Source of the DNA: Bacteroidota bacterium
GTDB taxonomy: Bacteria > Bacteroidota > Bacteroidia > NS11-12g > UBA955
NCBI GenBank assembly: GCA_027490055.1
Contig: JAIXYV010000029.1
Span: forward strand, 1 to 47,829
Reading direction: 5' to 3'
DNA length: 47,829 nucleotides
Part shown: piece after piece, positions 1 to 8,119 of the stretch
Layout of the letters: each line of letters begins with the position of its first letter
Numbering within the stretch: position 1 is the stretch's first letter
Made by a program: the position numbers and the translations under genes
The notes under the pieces: generated by a model
What the model was told of the DNA's origin: nothing
The model's database searches: none
What the model saw: the letters and a program-made list of their open reading frames with translations, nothing else

Positions 1-30
1 CACTTTGATAATTTATTGGAAAGATGACTG

Positions 31-38
31 TAATTTTG
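31..38 (+). promoter_or_regulatory. -7 promoter box for the vWA gene
   Basis: TAATTTTG matches the Bacteroidota sigma-factor -7 consensus TAnnTTTG and lies 49 bases before the ATG at 88. No clear -33 TTTG was found at the usual spacing. Confidence 0.45.
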
Positions 39-87
39 AACCCGTGTAACAATTTGTAAAAAATTGCGTTGTTACTTTAAATCATCT

Positions 88-1734
88 ATGTATCGTTTCT
101 GTATTTTGTGGTGTGCACTGATTGTATCAGCTCAGTTAAGCATGGCTCAGACGAAAGCTCTGCCTGGCAATCTGCATAAATTCTCTGCCCCTAAACTTTC
201 CGTTAACACTTCTGACCCCAATCTGGTTATACTCGAAACCGGTTTCAATGGCGCTATTCCAAAATCTAAACTTGAGAAAATTCCTGTCGACCAGATTGAG
301 TCTATCACCCTGGCCTACTCAAAATACAAACTCAGTGAGACCTTCGATCAGACGGCGCTGAATCAGCAAAGGATGGATCAATTGTATGCGCAGTTACCCG
401 GACTGAAAAAAGACCGCGATATCAACTGGTTTTGGGTAGAGCAAACAGGCTGTAAAGATGCCGGAGCCTGTAAAGACTATTTCCATGGCTTTATCATCAC
501 CTTAAAATCTGAAGAAAGCAAATTCTTTAAAGAAACAGAACTGGCATTGCTGGATTATTACAGCAGTGTTTATGAAGGCATGAGTGATCCACGCAAAATG
601 GATTCCTTGATCGCTACCGGGAAACTACCTTTCGTGAAAAAATGTGATACCATGACCCTAAGAACCCTCATCAAAGGCAACAAACTGCCTAAAGTGAGAG
701 GCTGGGAACGCGAGAACAACGAAGTGCTGGCAAAACTCCTTAAAACAGAAATGGCAACAGAAGACACCATACGACTTAGTGTTTTAATGGATGAAAAAGG
801 CGACTTCGTTTCGCTGGAATCTGCAGAGCAATTTTTGAAAGCTAAAAAGATCATTCGCCTGTTTAAAAACGACCTTAAAGTAGCGCCTGGCAAACTCGAT
901 AAAAAGAAAATTCCTTCAAGAGTCTATTTAGAACTCTACAAAAGTAAAAGCACTTTTAAACTTGGATTCAAAGCCTACCCTATCGAAGATCTTGACAATC
1001 CGGAAGATGCTAATCTCGACGAGTTTTTATATATCACCAAAGTGGAAAGCATTTGCGATTACCTGGATACCAGTATGGTAAAAGTAAGCAAAGGCCTTTT
1101 AAGTTCAACGCCTGATGTAGTCATTAAAGCTTTCGACCGCAACAAAGACTGGAAGAATTGTTTAGTGGTAACCGATGTAACAGGCAGCATGTACCCTTAC
1201 TTAGCACAGTTTCAGATGTGGCATAAGTTGCACCTCGACCAGAACACAGGCAATCACGACTTCATGTTCTTTAATGATGGCGACAACAAGCCCGATCTGA
1301 TTAAAGTCAGTGGCAACGTTGGCGGTTTGTACTACATCAACACATCGAACTTCGAGCAGCTAAGTATTACCATGAAAAAAGCCATGCTTAAAGGCGGTGG
1401 CGGCGATTTGCCAGAGAACAATATAGAAGCGGTGATTGAAGGTTTAAAAAAGAATCCCAACCTTAAAGAGGTTATCATGATCGCCGATAATTTTGCAACA
1501 CCACGAGATCTCGAATTATTAAAAATGGTAAAAGTACCGATTCATCTCATCTTATGTGGCGCGCATAAAAACACCATTAATCCGGCTTATCTAAATATGC
1601 TGCGACAAAACAAAGGCAGCTTGCATACCATGGATCAGGACTTAAATGACTTTTCGAAACTCAACGAAGGTCAGTCCATCAAAATAGGCGATCAGACCTA
1701 CCGTATTTCAGGCGGTCACTTTGTTAAATCTTAA
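88..1734 (+). CDS. Secreted von Willebrand factor A-like protein
   Basis: A 548-residue exported protein of unknown role. Starting at ATG 88 gives a clear signal peptide (MYRFCILWCALIVSAQLSMA-Q); the frame is open further upstream to a TTG at 64, but that would put polar residues before the signal. The C-terminal third has a MIDAS-like motif, VVTDVTGSM (D-x-T-G-S), followed by alternating beta/alpha segments (IMIADNF, IHLILCGA) typical of a vWA domain, which binds a divalent metal and a protein ligand. The N-terminal part has no motif I recognise. The stop codon directly abuts the stop of the convergent TonB receptor, with no intergenic base. Export is well supported; the vWA call is good; the function is open. 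Confidence 0.75.
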   Translation: MYRFCILWCALIVSAQLSMAQTKALPGNLHKFSAPKLSVNTSDPNLVILETGFNGAIPKSKLEKIPVDQIESITLAYSKYKLSETFDQTALNQQRMDQLYAQLPGLKKDRDINWFWVEQTGCKDAGACKDYFHGFIITLKSEESKFFKETELALLDYYSSVYEGMSDPRKMDSLIATGKLPFVKKCDTMTLRTLIKGNKLPKVRGWERENNEVLAKLLKTEMATEDTIRLSVLMDEKGDFVSLESAEQFLKAKKIIRLFKNDLKVAPGKLDKKKIPSRVYLELYKSKSTFKLGFKAYPIEDLDNPEDANLDEFLYITKVESICDYLDTSMVKVSKGLLSSTPDVVIKAFDRNKDWKNCLVVTDVTGSMYPYLAQFQMWHKLHLDQNTGNHDFMFFNDGDNKPDLIKVSGNVGGLYYINTSNFEQLSITMKKAMLKGGGGDLPENNIEAVIEGLKKNPNLKEVIMIADNFATPRDLELLKMVKVPIHLILCGAHKNTINPAYLNMLRQNKGSLHTMDQDLNDFSKLNEGQSIKIGDQTYRISGGHFVKS

Positions 1735-4584
1735 TTACTTTTTCGCCTTAAAATTGCGAATACTATAGGTGAAAGTCAGCATATAAAAACGCGTTAAAAT
1801 CTGCGTTGTTTTATCTTCAATATAACTTTCTGTGACAGTTCTGTTGATGCTGTTGTTGCGTTTTAAAGCATCAAAAACAGACATCTTTAATTCACCTCTG
1901 TTGTCTTTTAAGAATTTATAACCCACACCACCGTTGACCAGCCAGATACTCTGATTAAAGCTTGCTCCTAAACCAGAATACGAACTATTGGTAATATCGG
2001 TATTGAAAACGATTTTACTGCTAGGCATGTAATTAAGTTTGGCATTAAAATTCGCAATCAGGAATTTAGAATTAGAGGTCGTTTGCAACGAATTCTCGAC
2101 AATATTATAATTAGCACTATAGCTCAATGTAAAATCTAAACGCTCGCTGATATTACTTGCAACTACTAAACTTGCATTAGTATTATAGGTATTGCTGTAG
2201 TTAATGGCATTGTTGATCAGAGCAGGCGATTTGGTGTACGACTGACCCAGGTTGAAATTCAACACCGACTTAATCTTTTTAAACGGCATGGCATACGTGG
2301 CATAGGTACGGATCATGCGATAGCCATTGATGTTTACTGGCAGATTCAACTGAGTTCCTTTTTTCATAGAGATGCTCTCGTTGTTGACCGTGATGCTGGT
2401 GTCAGACTGAGCCAGGATATTGTTATTGGCAATATAATTAGCCGTAGTTGCAAAATGTCCGAACAGGAAGAAAGAGCGACCCTTAGGCACATTGCTAACA
2501 CTGTATCTCAGGAACGTACGATGGGTGAACTCCTGTTTAAGTTCGAGATTACCAGAAGACAGAATCAATGGATTAGAGTTATTAATCACATTTTGAAGCT
2601 GACTGATACTAGGAATATTAGCAGAACTGCGGTAGTAGATTCTTAAGTTTTTAGTTTTAGATGGCTGATAAGTAATCATAGCATTTGGCAATACATTATC
2701 AAATGGTCTGTTGATTAAAACCTGCTTAGGGAAAGACTGATCGCCCTCCAGCATTACACGCTGAACATTTGCGCCGATATTAAACGAGAACTTATCCGTT
2801 TTATAGCGATAGGTTAATCCACCTCTCTGAGTGGTGGTGGTATTATTAAACGTATTGCTTAACAAACTATCAATAATGGTATAAGCAGCAGTAGCGGTAT
2901 CATAGCGCTGGGTGTATTTATAGGATTTGCTTTTAGCAAGGGCTGGATTATAGTTCACCTCGACAGTCGAGCGCTTTTTTATTGGATGGGTATACGACAG
3001 ATTCGGCGAGAAGTCCCACGAGTTATTGGAATTATCCGTTTGCTGTTTGAAATTGTTGAAAGAATACAAAGGCTCGTAAAATGCATTTTCAGACTGAAGA
3101 TCGGTATTGCCTTTAGACATGGCGATGGTATGCGACAGATTCAGGGAAATGGTTTGACCTGCCTTTTTAAATTTATGTCTCAGCAATACGTTATTGTTGA
3201 TATTATAGCCATTGCTTTTAGAGTTTGAAGTACTTCCGGAACGGTTCAGAGTATCTAACTCCTGCGTCTTTGTGCGTGCTGCAAAAAAGGCATTGCTATT
3301 GCCATTCTGAAGACGGATGGCTGGCGTATAAATGATGGAGTTGTTCGAATCGATGGTGTATTCTAATCTAGCGTTAAGACGGTGCGAAGACGAATGTGAT
3401 TCAGAAGTATCACTTTGCTGATAAATCTGATTACTAAGTGCAGAAAGGAAATAGGTTCTATTAAGGAAAGAAGCCGAATTATTGGTTCCGTTATTAAAGA
3501 AATAACTTCCCGTAATTTTCAGTTTCTTCATCCCGAACGACGTATAGTTTAATCCGATAGAATTAGTGGTATTGATACCACCTTGCTGATTCACCATGAA
3601 ATTACTCATAGGATCTCCTCCTGGTCCGCCCATACCACCACGGTTAGGCATACCACCCGGACCACCTCTGCCCATACCCTGCATCATTCCGCCACCAGAG
3701 GCAGAAGACCCAAGTGCACCAAGGATATCAGAAGATGTAAAATTCTGTTGATTGATATTATTGCTCATTCCTATAAGAGACAAGCGATTTTTTCCTTTGA
3801 AGTAATTGATATTGGCACCAGCAGCCCATCGATCGTCGGTACCATAGCCACCATAGATTTTTCCGAACTGACCGTTATTCTTACCACTTTTGGTAACGAT
3901 ATTTAATGTTTTCTGAGCGTTACCATCGTCGATCCCAGAGAACTGCGACTGGTCGCTGGCGCGATCGAACACCTGAATTTTATCGACCACTTCAGCTGGC
4001 AGGTTTTTAAGTGCGGCGGCAGCATCCGATCCAAAGAACTCCTGACCGTCCACTGTCACTCTTTTAACCTCTTCACCTTGAGCTTTAATCGTTCCATTCT
4101 CGTTGGTAATACCAGGCATTTTAGTCACCAGATTTTCGGCACTTGCATCCTGGTTGACTTTGTAACTACCCGCACTGTATTCGAGGGTATCATTTTTCTG
4201 GGTCATAGGCCCTTTTTTAAAGGTAACGCCCCCACCCTTCATATCCAAAATTTCTTCTAAAAACTGAATTTCTCTTCTCAACATGGTTGTCGAGTCGGCC
4301 GAGAAAGCAAAGTACTGAGTAGCATATCTGAAGGCAGAAGCCTTTACAAAGAAATCGCCGCTGCCAAATTTAATAAATCGGAATCTCCCGGTGGAGTCGG
4401 TGTACATAGAACGCACCTTAGTCGAGTCAGGCAATTGGTAAAGTTCAACGGTAGCAAAAGATACCGGCTGTTTGGAAGGATTAAGCACACGCCCCATAAA
4501 GGCTTGGGCACTTAATTGATGAGAATAAAAAAACGTCGTTAACAACAGACAAGATAGAGCGGCAACAGATTTTATATTAGGCAT
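1735..4584 (-). CDS. TonB-dependent outer-membrane receptor-like protein (CarboxypepD_reg + plug + barrel)
   Basis: A 949-residue outer-membrane protein. From ATG 4584 it has a signal peptide (MPNIKSVAALSCLLLTTFFY...SAQ), then a carboxypeptidase-regulatory-like Ig domain (AFMGRVLNPSKQPVSFATVELY), then a plug-like region (NLVTKMPGITNENG, VKRVTVDGQEFFGSD, LPAEVVDKIQVFDRASDQ) and a long beta-barrel rich in aromatic/polar alternation (OMP_b-brl_3 type). Around residues 290-330 a Gly/Met-rich stretch (GGGMMQGMGRGGPGG and a second GG-rich block) interrupts the fold. The family includes importers and uncharacterised barrels; no partner lipoprotein or substrate-processing gene sits beside it, so the cargo is unknown. 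A TTG at 4605 also opens the frame but lies inside the -7 box. Confidence 0.85.
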   Translation of the reverse strand: MPNIKSVAALSCLLLTTFFYSHQLSAQAFMGRVLNPSKQPVSFATVELYQLPDSTKVRSMYTDSTGRFRFIKFGSGDFFVKASAFRYATQYFAFSADSTTMLRREIQFLEEILDMKGGGVTFKKGPMTQKNDTLEYSAGSYKVNQDASAENLVTKMPGITNENGTIKAQGEEVKRVTVDGQEFFGSDAAAALKNLPAEVVDKIQVFDRASDQSQFSGIDDGNAQKTLNIVTKSGKNNGQFGKIYGGYGTDDRWAAGANINYFKGKNRLSLIGMSNNINQQNFTSSDILGALGSSASGGGMMQGMGRGGPGGMPNRGGMGGPGGDPMSNFMVNQQGGINTTNSIGLNYTSFGMKKLKITGSYFFNNGTNNSASFLNRTYFLSALSNQIYQQSDTSESHSSSHRLNARLEYTIDSNNSIIYTPAIRLQNGNSNAFFAARTKTQELDTLNRSGSTSNSKSNGYNINNNVLLRHKFKKAGQTISLNLSHTIAMSKGNTDLQSENAFYEPLYSFNNFKQQTDNSNNSWDFSPNLSYTHPIKKRSTVEVNYNPALAKSKSYKYTQRYDTATAAYTIIDSLLSNTFNNTTTTQRGGLTYRYKTDKFSFNIGANVQRVMLEGDQSFPKQVLINRPFDNVLPNAMITYQPSKTKNLRIYYRSSANIPSISQLQNVINNSNPLILSSGNLELKQEFTHRTFLRYSVSNVPKGRSFFLFGHFATTANYIANNNILAQSDTSITVNNESISMKKGTQLNLPVNINGYRMIRTYATYAMPFKKIKSVLNFNLGQSYTKSPALINNAINYSNTYNTNASLVVASNISERLDFTLSYSANYNIVENSLQTTSNSKFLIANFNAKLNYMPSSKIVFNTDITNSSYSGLGASFNQSIWLVNGGVGYKFLKDNRGELKMSVFDALKRNNSINRTVTESYIEDKTTQILTRFYMLTFTYSIRNFKAKK

Positions 4585-4602
4585 TTTGTTTCTTGGACGC
4601 TG

Positions 4603-4610
4603 CAAAGATA
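4603..4610 (-). promoter_or_regulatory. -7 promoter box for the TonB receptor
   Basis: The minus strand reads TATCTTTG, a match to TAnnTTTG, 18 bases before the ATG at 4584. This supports the ATG start. The -33 region is weak. Confidence 0.55.
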
Positions 4611-4671
4611 AGAAAGTTTAAATCGAAGATTGACTGAATTAAAACTAAACCCTCCTTTCACTCTATTTAAA

Positions 4672-5352
4672 TTACATTTGGAAATGCATAACTAAATTCA
4701 ACAAACTGTAGCAAATTACATTCTCAGTTAAATGATTTTGCCCGGGGACCTTGTACAATAAAGCATTATCACTTTTTTGAAATAGGTTTATTCCAACCCT
4801 ATTGTTTAGTTCTAACTTTAGTTTCTTTTTAAAAGCCGATAACAGAACAATATTAAACTCAGGCTCTACAATGAACTTACTCCCCTTATAAAAATTATAA
4901 TAATATATTTCGTCAATATAATAACCTCGGTATTTTAATTTGATTTTATGCCTGTAGTTGACATAATTAAAATTGATTCCTATAGAATTTTGAATAGGGA
5001 ATTTGACATAAGGGAATTTTAGTTCAAATTTTTTAAAAACACCAAGTCTGTAATGAAACCCATCAACTTTATTGAAATCGTTCTCATTCAAATGAGTGGG
5101 CACGTATAAACTTTGATTATAAGGCAATCTAAGATTAAGTTTATTATAACCAAACGAGAACTGCACAAAACTTTTTTCAAAATAACGTCTTATAACACCT
5201 TCAGAAGAAATATCACGCTTAAATGCACCAACAATAGGTTGAGACAAATTACAGCCCAGTGTGTATTTGGGAATAGAATCAAGGCATAGGGCTCTACTTA
5301 TCGAACCATACATAAACACGAACAAAAAGACTACTATTCGCAATACAGCCAT
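4672..5352 (-). CDS. Unrecognised secreted protein, possible small beta-barrel
   Basis: A 226-residue protein with an N-terminal hydrophobic signal (MAVLRIVVFLFVFMYGSISRALC) followed by amphipathic aromatic-rich strands (FVQFSFGYNKLNLRLPY, IGINFNYVNYRHKIKLKYRGYYI) and a C-terminal strand ending LLNLVMHFQM. This pattern resembles a small outer-membrane barrel, but I do not recognise the family. It is the last gene of a four-gene overlapping operon; its ATG lies 19 bases inside the upstream lipoprotein gene, implying translational coupling. The operon is much richer in A+T than its neighbours. Confidence 0.6.
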   Translation of the reverse strand: MAVLRIVVFLFVFMYGSISRALCLDSIPKYTLGCNLSQPIVGAFKRDISSEGVIRRYFEKSFVQFSFGYNKLNLRLPYNQSLYVPTHLNENDFNKVDGFHYRLGVFKKFELKFPYVKFPIQNSIGINFNYVNYRHKIKLKYRGYYIDEIYYYNFYKGSKFIVEPEFNIVLLSAFKKKLKLELNNRVGINLFQKSDNALLYKVPGQNHLTENVICYSLLNLVMHFQM

Positions 5353-5744
5353 AACTCATTATTGATAAATTTAACACTATCAAAATTAACATTAGTGAAT
5401 TTAAAATCACTAAATTTGATATATTGAAACTCAGAATACTTGTTTTCCACCCTTGTTCTAGAATATTTTATTGAAAAATAAAATTCTTTGCGATTAATTG
5501 TGTTTTCAAGGGTGTATTCTGCACTATCTGAAAAAGCTGAAAAAAAAGCCGGGAATTGATTCCTATTAGAATTATTATAAGTGGTCAAATTATAATATTG
5601 AGGAAAATTCATATACCCAGAATAGGTTTGATTTGTTCTGGATTTTACAATCAATAATAAATCTGGGGGATTCGAAAGAGTTGAGTCTTTCTTTGAACAA
5701 GATAGAAGAAGCAACAATGATATTACAAGAATAAATTTCCTCAA
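5334..5744 (-). CDS. Small lipoprotein, unknown function
   Basis: A 136-residue lipoprotein: MRKFILVISLLLLLSC-SKKDS is a textbook signal peptide with lipobox LLSC, so the mature protein would be anchored by Cys16. The rest has no recognisable domain. The start is a TTG that overlaps the upstream gene's TGA (TTGA); no ATG fits, because the lipobox follows immediately. It sits third in a four-gene overlapping operon with another lipoprotein upstream and a barrel-like protein downstream. Confidence 0.65.
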   Translation of the reverse strand: MRKFILVISLLLLLSCSKKDSTLSNPPDLLLIVKSRTNQTYSGYMNFPQYYNLTTYNNSNRNQFPAFFSAFSDSAEYTLENTINRKEFYFSIKYSRTRVENKYSEFQYIKFSDFKFTNVNFDSVKFINNELWLYCE

Positions 5745-6445
5745 TACAATATTTGATTTATTTTATACACTAAATTAATAGAACTATCCTGAAAACCTAA
5801 ATAATCAAAGGATTTATACGAATAATTGATTGCAACAATACCTTTATCTTTAGCAAGTTTTATTTCTTGTTTATACGCTCTTTTTATTCCATTATTATAT
5901 TTTTTATTGAACGAAATTGTTGAACTAACAACATCAAAATTACCGATTGCAGAGTTGTAATTTTTAAGAATTGGCGACTGGTAAGAGACCAAATAATCGT
6001 TGTTAAATGGTGTGCCATCGAACGAATATATGGAATCTAAATTGTCTTTAATTTTTTCAAGATTGAAAGCTTCATACGTAACGCCATTGATAAAATAATA
6101 AAGACTATTTGGTAAATATTTACCAATGATAAATTCCAAATCAAAAGGTTTCTTTTGAAAGTTAAAAACATTAAAATAGATGTAACCACTTTTTGCGATA
6201 TTGGTATCTTTGGTATATTTCAGTGTATCTTGGAAAATATAACTAAGTTGTCCGGAGCTGTCGGTGTATACATCAAATACCCATTGGATATTTTGCCTAA
6301 TCGGCCAATATTGATAGGCTCCAGAATAATCCCCGTACAAATTCTCTTTAAATTTGGGAGATTGAATTGGAGCAACTTCAATGTCAAGACAAGCAGAAAA
6401 GCCTAAAACACCTATTAATACAAGAATTGAAAATTTATTGATCAT
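5741..6445 (-). CDS. Lipoprotein, unknown function
   Basis: A 234-residue lipoprotein with signal MINKFSILVLIGVLGFSAC-LDIE (lipobox FSAC, Cys19). The mature part is rich in Tyr, Asn and Lys and has beta-strand character, with no motif I can assign. The ATG lies within the last 11 bases of the upstream small gene, and its TGA overlaps the next gene's TTG by four bases. The overlaps at both ends indicate an obligate operon whose products are probably made in fixed ratio and act together in the envelope. Confidence 0.65.
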   Translation of the reverse strand: MINKFSILVLIGVLGFSACLDIEVAPIQSPKFKENLYGDYSGAYQYWPIRQNIQWVFDVYTDSSGQLSYIFQDTLKYTKDTNIAKSGYIYFNVFNFQKKPFDLEFIIGKYLPNSLYYFINGVTYEAFNLEKIKDNLDSIYSFDGTPFNNDYLVSYQSPILKNYNSAIGNFDVVSSTISFNKKYNNGIKRAYKQEIKLAKDKGIVAINYSYKSFDYLGFQDSSINLVYKINQILY

Positions 6446-6695
6446 ATTTCACTCTTAATTTAATACTTCTCGTATTAGTATTTGTTCCATTCGAACTTAA
6501 AACTGCATCTATAAAAATTTCATCACTTGGATTATTCCCTTTACCTGTCCAAGAATCGGGAGTTATCATTATAACATGCGATGCGGGTGTTGGATTCAAT
6601 GAGCCTAACGGTGAAATTGAACCAAAAAAGAGTGTAGAGCTAAGCATCTTTTTATCTCCCCAAGGTCCTTCATTTGATCGTGAAAAAAATTGCAT
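6435..6695 (-). CDS. Small unrecognised protein, first full gene of the envelope operon
   Basis: An 86-residue open frame starting at ATG 6695 (MQFFSRSNEGPWGDKK...IKLRVKYDQ). The frame also opens at a TTG at 6707. It has no signal peptide and no known motif. A separate 16-codon reading frame in another phase (6747-6697) ends with TGA one base before this ATG, so this could be the body of a gene split by a frameshift, or a gene coupled to a leader peptide. Its stop overlaps the following lipoprotein start by 11 bases. Confidence 0.45.
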   Translation of the reverse strand: MQFFSRSNEGPWGDKKMLSSTLFFGSISPLGSLNPTPASHVIMITPDSWTGKGNNPSDEIFIDAVLSSNGTNTNTRSIKLRVKYDQ

Positions 6696-6696
6696 A

Positions 6697-6747
6697 TCAC
6701 AACTCAAGCCACGTCGATATTGAAATAGTTAAGTTTTTATTTTTCAT
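6697..6747 (-). CDS. 16-codon leader peptide or frameshifted 5' end
   Basis: ATG 6747 opens a frame encoding MKNKNLTISISTWLEL, then TGA at 6699-6697, one base before the next ATG. It is placed as expected for the first codon after the -7 box at 6765-6772. Either it is a short leader whose translation feeds the next gene, or one base has been lost or gained and the real gene spans 6747-6435. Confidence 0.3.
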   Translation of the reverse strand: MKNKNLTISISTWLEL

Positions 6748-6764
6748 AGTCTAATAATTTAAAA

Positions 6765-6772
6765 CAAAAATA
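6765..6772 (-). promoter_or_regulatory. -7 promoter box for the four-gene envelope operon
   Basis: The minus strand reads TATTTTTG, a match to TAnnTTTG, 17 bases before the ATG at 6747. Confidence 0.5.
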
Positions 6773-6865
6773 CGAATGAAAACAATAAAACAAAAAAAAT
6801 ATTCTAATATTGTGGGACTAAAAACACTTTTAAAAATACAATTTCCCCCTTTTTTTTAATACACC

Positions 6866-8119
6866 ATGAAACACAAAGTACTCATTATCGGGGCAGGTTT
6901 CGCAGGTATTCAGTTAGCAAAAAACCTCAATTCTGACGCATTCGACATTCTACTGATTGACAAAATCAACCACCACCAGTTTCAACCCCTATTCTATCAG
7001 GTGGCTACCTCACAGATAGAACCCTCGAGTATCTCCTTTCCTATCCGCAATATTTTTAAGCACCAGAAGAATATCCAAATTCGCTTAGCTGAAGTCCATA
7101 AAATTGATACTGCCAACAACTCTGTAACTACCTCTATTGGCAACTTTTATTACGATAGTCTTGTTATTGCCATCGGCTGTAAAACCAATTTTTTTGGCAA
7201 TGCCGAAATTGAAGCCAATGCCCTTACTTTAAAATCGACAGCCGAAGCCATCAGCATCAGAAACCATGTTCTTAAAACATTCGAAGATATCATCTCCTCT
7301 GATGAAGTCCAAAAGGAAGCTTTGTACAATTTGGTAATTGTGGGGGCCGGACCGACAGGCGTTGAACTGGCCGGCGCATTTGCTGAAATCAAACAACATA
7401 TTTTGCCAAAAGATTACCCTGGCATCAATTTCTCCAAATTTAATATCACATTAGTTGAAGGCAGTGGTAACACCCTCAACAACATGAGTGCAGCCTCTAA
7501 AAAAGATTCAGAACACTATCTGAAAGGTATGGGCATCAACCTAATCAGCTCCACTTTTGTTAAATCTTATGACGGAACAAAACTGAGCTTAAGCAACGGG
7601 CACGAAATACAAACAAAAACGGTTATCTGGGCAGCAGGTGTTACACCAAATACTATACAAGGTTTACCAGAGAGCTCTCAGCATCCAAGTAAGCGATTGA
7701 TTGTCGACCGCTACAATAAAATCAGCGACTGTACGAATATTTACGCATTGGGTGACGTGGCCTATATGGAAACACCGCTCTATCCCAAAGGGCACCCACA
7801 AGTAGCTAACGTCGCTATCAATCAGGCCAAAAACCTTGCAAAGAATTTAAACAACAGCTTAAATAAAAAACCGCTCAAAGCATACGAATATAAAGATCTG
7901 GGATCGATGGCAACCATCGGTCGCAACAAAGCGGTAGTCGACATCGGCAAGTTCCACATCAAAGGCTATTTCGCGTGGTTGATATGGATGTTCCTACATT
8001 TGATGCTGATATTAAGCGTCAAGAATAAACTGATAATTTTTATTAACTGGGCCTGGGCTTATATCACCAAGGACAGTTCGCTGAGACTGATTTTAACGCC
8101 CAATAAAAGGCAAGACTAA
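6866..8119 (+). CDS. ndh: Type II NADH dehydrogenase
   Basis: A 417-residue flavoprotein that passes electrons from NADH to quinone without pumping protons, at the inner face of the membrane. It has two Rossmann motifs, the FAD-binding GAGFAGIQLAKNL near residue 10 and the NAD-binding VIVGAGPTGVELAGAFAE near residue 157, and the C-terminal FAD motif YALGDVA. The last ~60 residues are hydrophobic/amphipathic (GYFAWLIWMFLHLMLILS), the membrane-attachment region characteristic of NDH-2. Length fits the family. It runs alone and its stop codon overlaps that of the convergent aminotransferase by four bases. Specificity for NADH versus NADPH cannot be decided by eye. Confidence 0.88.
   Translation: MKHKVLIIGAGFAGIQLAKNLNSDAFDILLIDKINHHQFQPLFYQVATSQIEPSSISFPIRNIFKHQKNIQIRLAEVHKIDTANNSVTTSIGNFYYDSLVIAIGCKTNFFGNAEIEANALTLKSTAEAISIRNHVLKTFEDIISSDEVQKEALYNLVIVGAGPTGVELAGAFAEIKQHILPKDYPGINFSKFNITLVEGSGNTLNNMSAASKKDSEHYLKGMGINLISSTFVKSYDGTKLSLSNGHEIQTKTVIWAAGVTPNTIQGLPESSQHPSKRLIVDRYNKISDCTNIYALGDVAYMETPLYPKGHPQVANVAINQAKNLAKNLNNSLNKKPLKAYEYKDLGSMATIGRNKAVVDIGKFHIKGYFAWLIWMFLHLMLILSVKNKLIIFINWAWAYITKDSSLRLILTPNKRQD

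Noticed and set aside
2455-2646. Open frame on the plus strand inside the TonB receptor
   Set aside because: Lies fully within a well-supported gene on the other strand and has no motif, promoter or signal.
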